From: CAZMHL01 sp045605445
Lineage (GTDB): Bacteria; Bacillota; Clostridia; RGIG6154
NCBI GenBank assembly: GCA_045605445.1
Contig: JAZUPZ010000005.1
Span: 1 to 31,275 of the forward strand
Direction of reading: 5' to 3'
DNA: 31,275 bases
Shown here in pieces: positions 31,210 through 31,275 of this stretch. The notes under the pieces are model-generated. The model was not told the origin of the DNA, did not search any database, and was given only the letters and a program-made list of their open reading frames with translations. The first letter of the stretch is position 1, and every line of letters begins with the position of its first letter. The position numbers and the translations under genes are program-made.

Positions 31210-31275
31210 CTGAATCAAAGGTAGAAAAACCTCAAATTTTTTGAGGTTTTTCTTTGTTTTATGCCTTTTGACTAC
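31145..31275 (+). repeat. Dispersed 131-bp repeat with terminator, copy B
   Basis: This matches copy A (13481-13611) from TTAAAAAAGTCCGGAACGTC through CTTTTGACTAC. It overlaps the 3' end of the AraC gene and continues through its stop and terminator. The window ends at the same point where similarity to copy A ends, as might happen when a contig breaks at a repeat. Confidence 0.7.
31225..31251. terminator. Terminator after the AraC gene (inside repeat copy B)
   Basis: AAAAACCTCAA pairs with TTGAGGTTTTT around a short T-rich loop, followed by more T. Confidence 0.8.

Overview
The window reads as low-GC, endospore-forming Bacillota of the class Clostridia, probably an uncultured gut or rumen lineage. 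The evidence is strong AGGAGG-type ribosome binding sites, sigma-A promoters with 17-bp spacers, the sporulation genes dpaA, dpaB and sigG, and the chromosomal replication-origin block in the order dnaA-dnaN-remB-recF-gyrB-gyrA. No tRNA, rRNA or CRISPR array was seen.

Layout. Positions 36-1850 hold a cytosolic heparinase II/III-type polysaccharide lyase gene on the minus strand. Next comes a stretch with a gene remnant, a well-defined unassigned structured RNA (about 2129-2282), a small frameshifted gene and the debris of an AraC-type regulator. Positions 2997-5548 carry the sporulation genes dpaA, dpaB and sigG, with palindrome-rich DNA between dpaB and sigG. Positions 5656-9459 form a compact accessory island. 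A leftward operon encodes a Card1-like CARF nuclease and a NADAR protein of the DarT1-antitoxin type. A divergent rightward gene encodes a membrane protein with Rossmann-like modules and a C-terminal RyR domain. A similar sequence of about 33 bp lies outside each end of this island. I consider it the best candidate for an undescribed nucleotide-signalling or defence system: one part may sense a nucleotide, one may cut nucleic acid, one may remove ADP-ribose, and one may act at the membrane.

Positions 9921-13424 are leftward: a fatty acyl-CoA synthetase coupled to a WalR/PhoB-type response regulator with no kinase beside it, then a DUF4363-DUF421 pair. Positions 13702-22329 are the origin operon, with a likely oriC between dnaA and dnaN. 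Upstream of dnaA are a YycI-like membrane protein and a PPi-type phosphofructokinase, divergent from a DUF4380 sugar-mutarotase-like gene.

The right end (25861-31209) is a glycan-use locus: GH2 beta-mannosidase, a GH20 hexosaminidase-like gene that has lost its catalytic part, and NagA. A divergent AraC-type regulator with putative operator repeats faces them. The combination would suit Man-beta-GlcNAc structures such as N-glycan cores. Two divergent promoter regions share an unusual design in which one 10-bp palindrome forms the -10 elements of both directions. A repeat of about 131 bp carrying a terminator occurs at 13481-13611 and at the window's right edge, where it supplies the C-terminal tail of the AraC protein.
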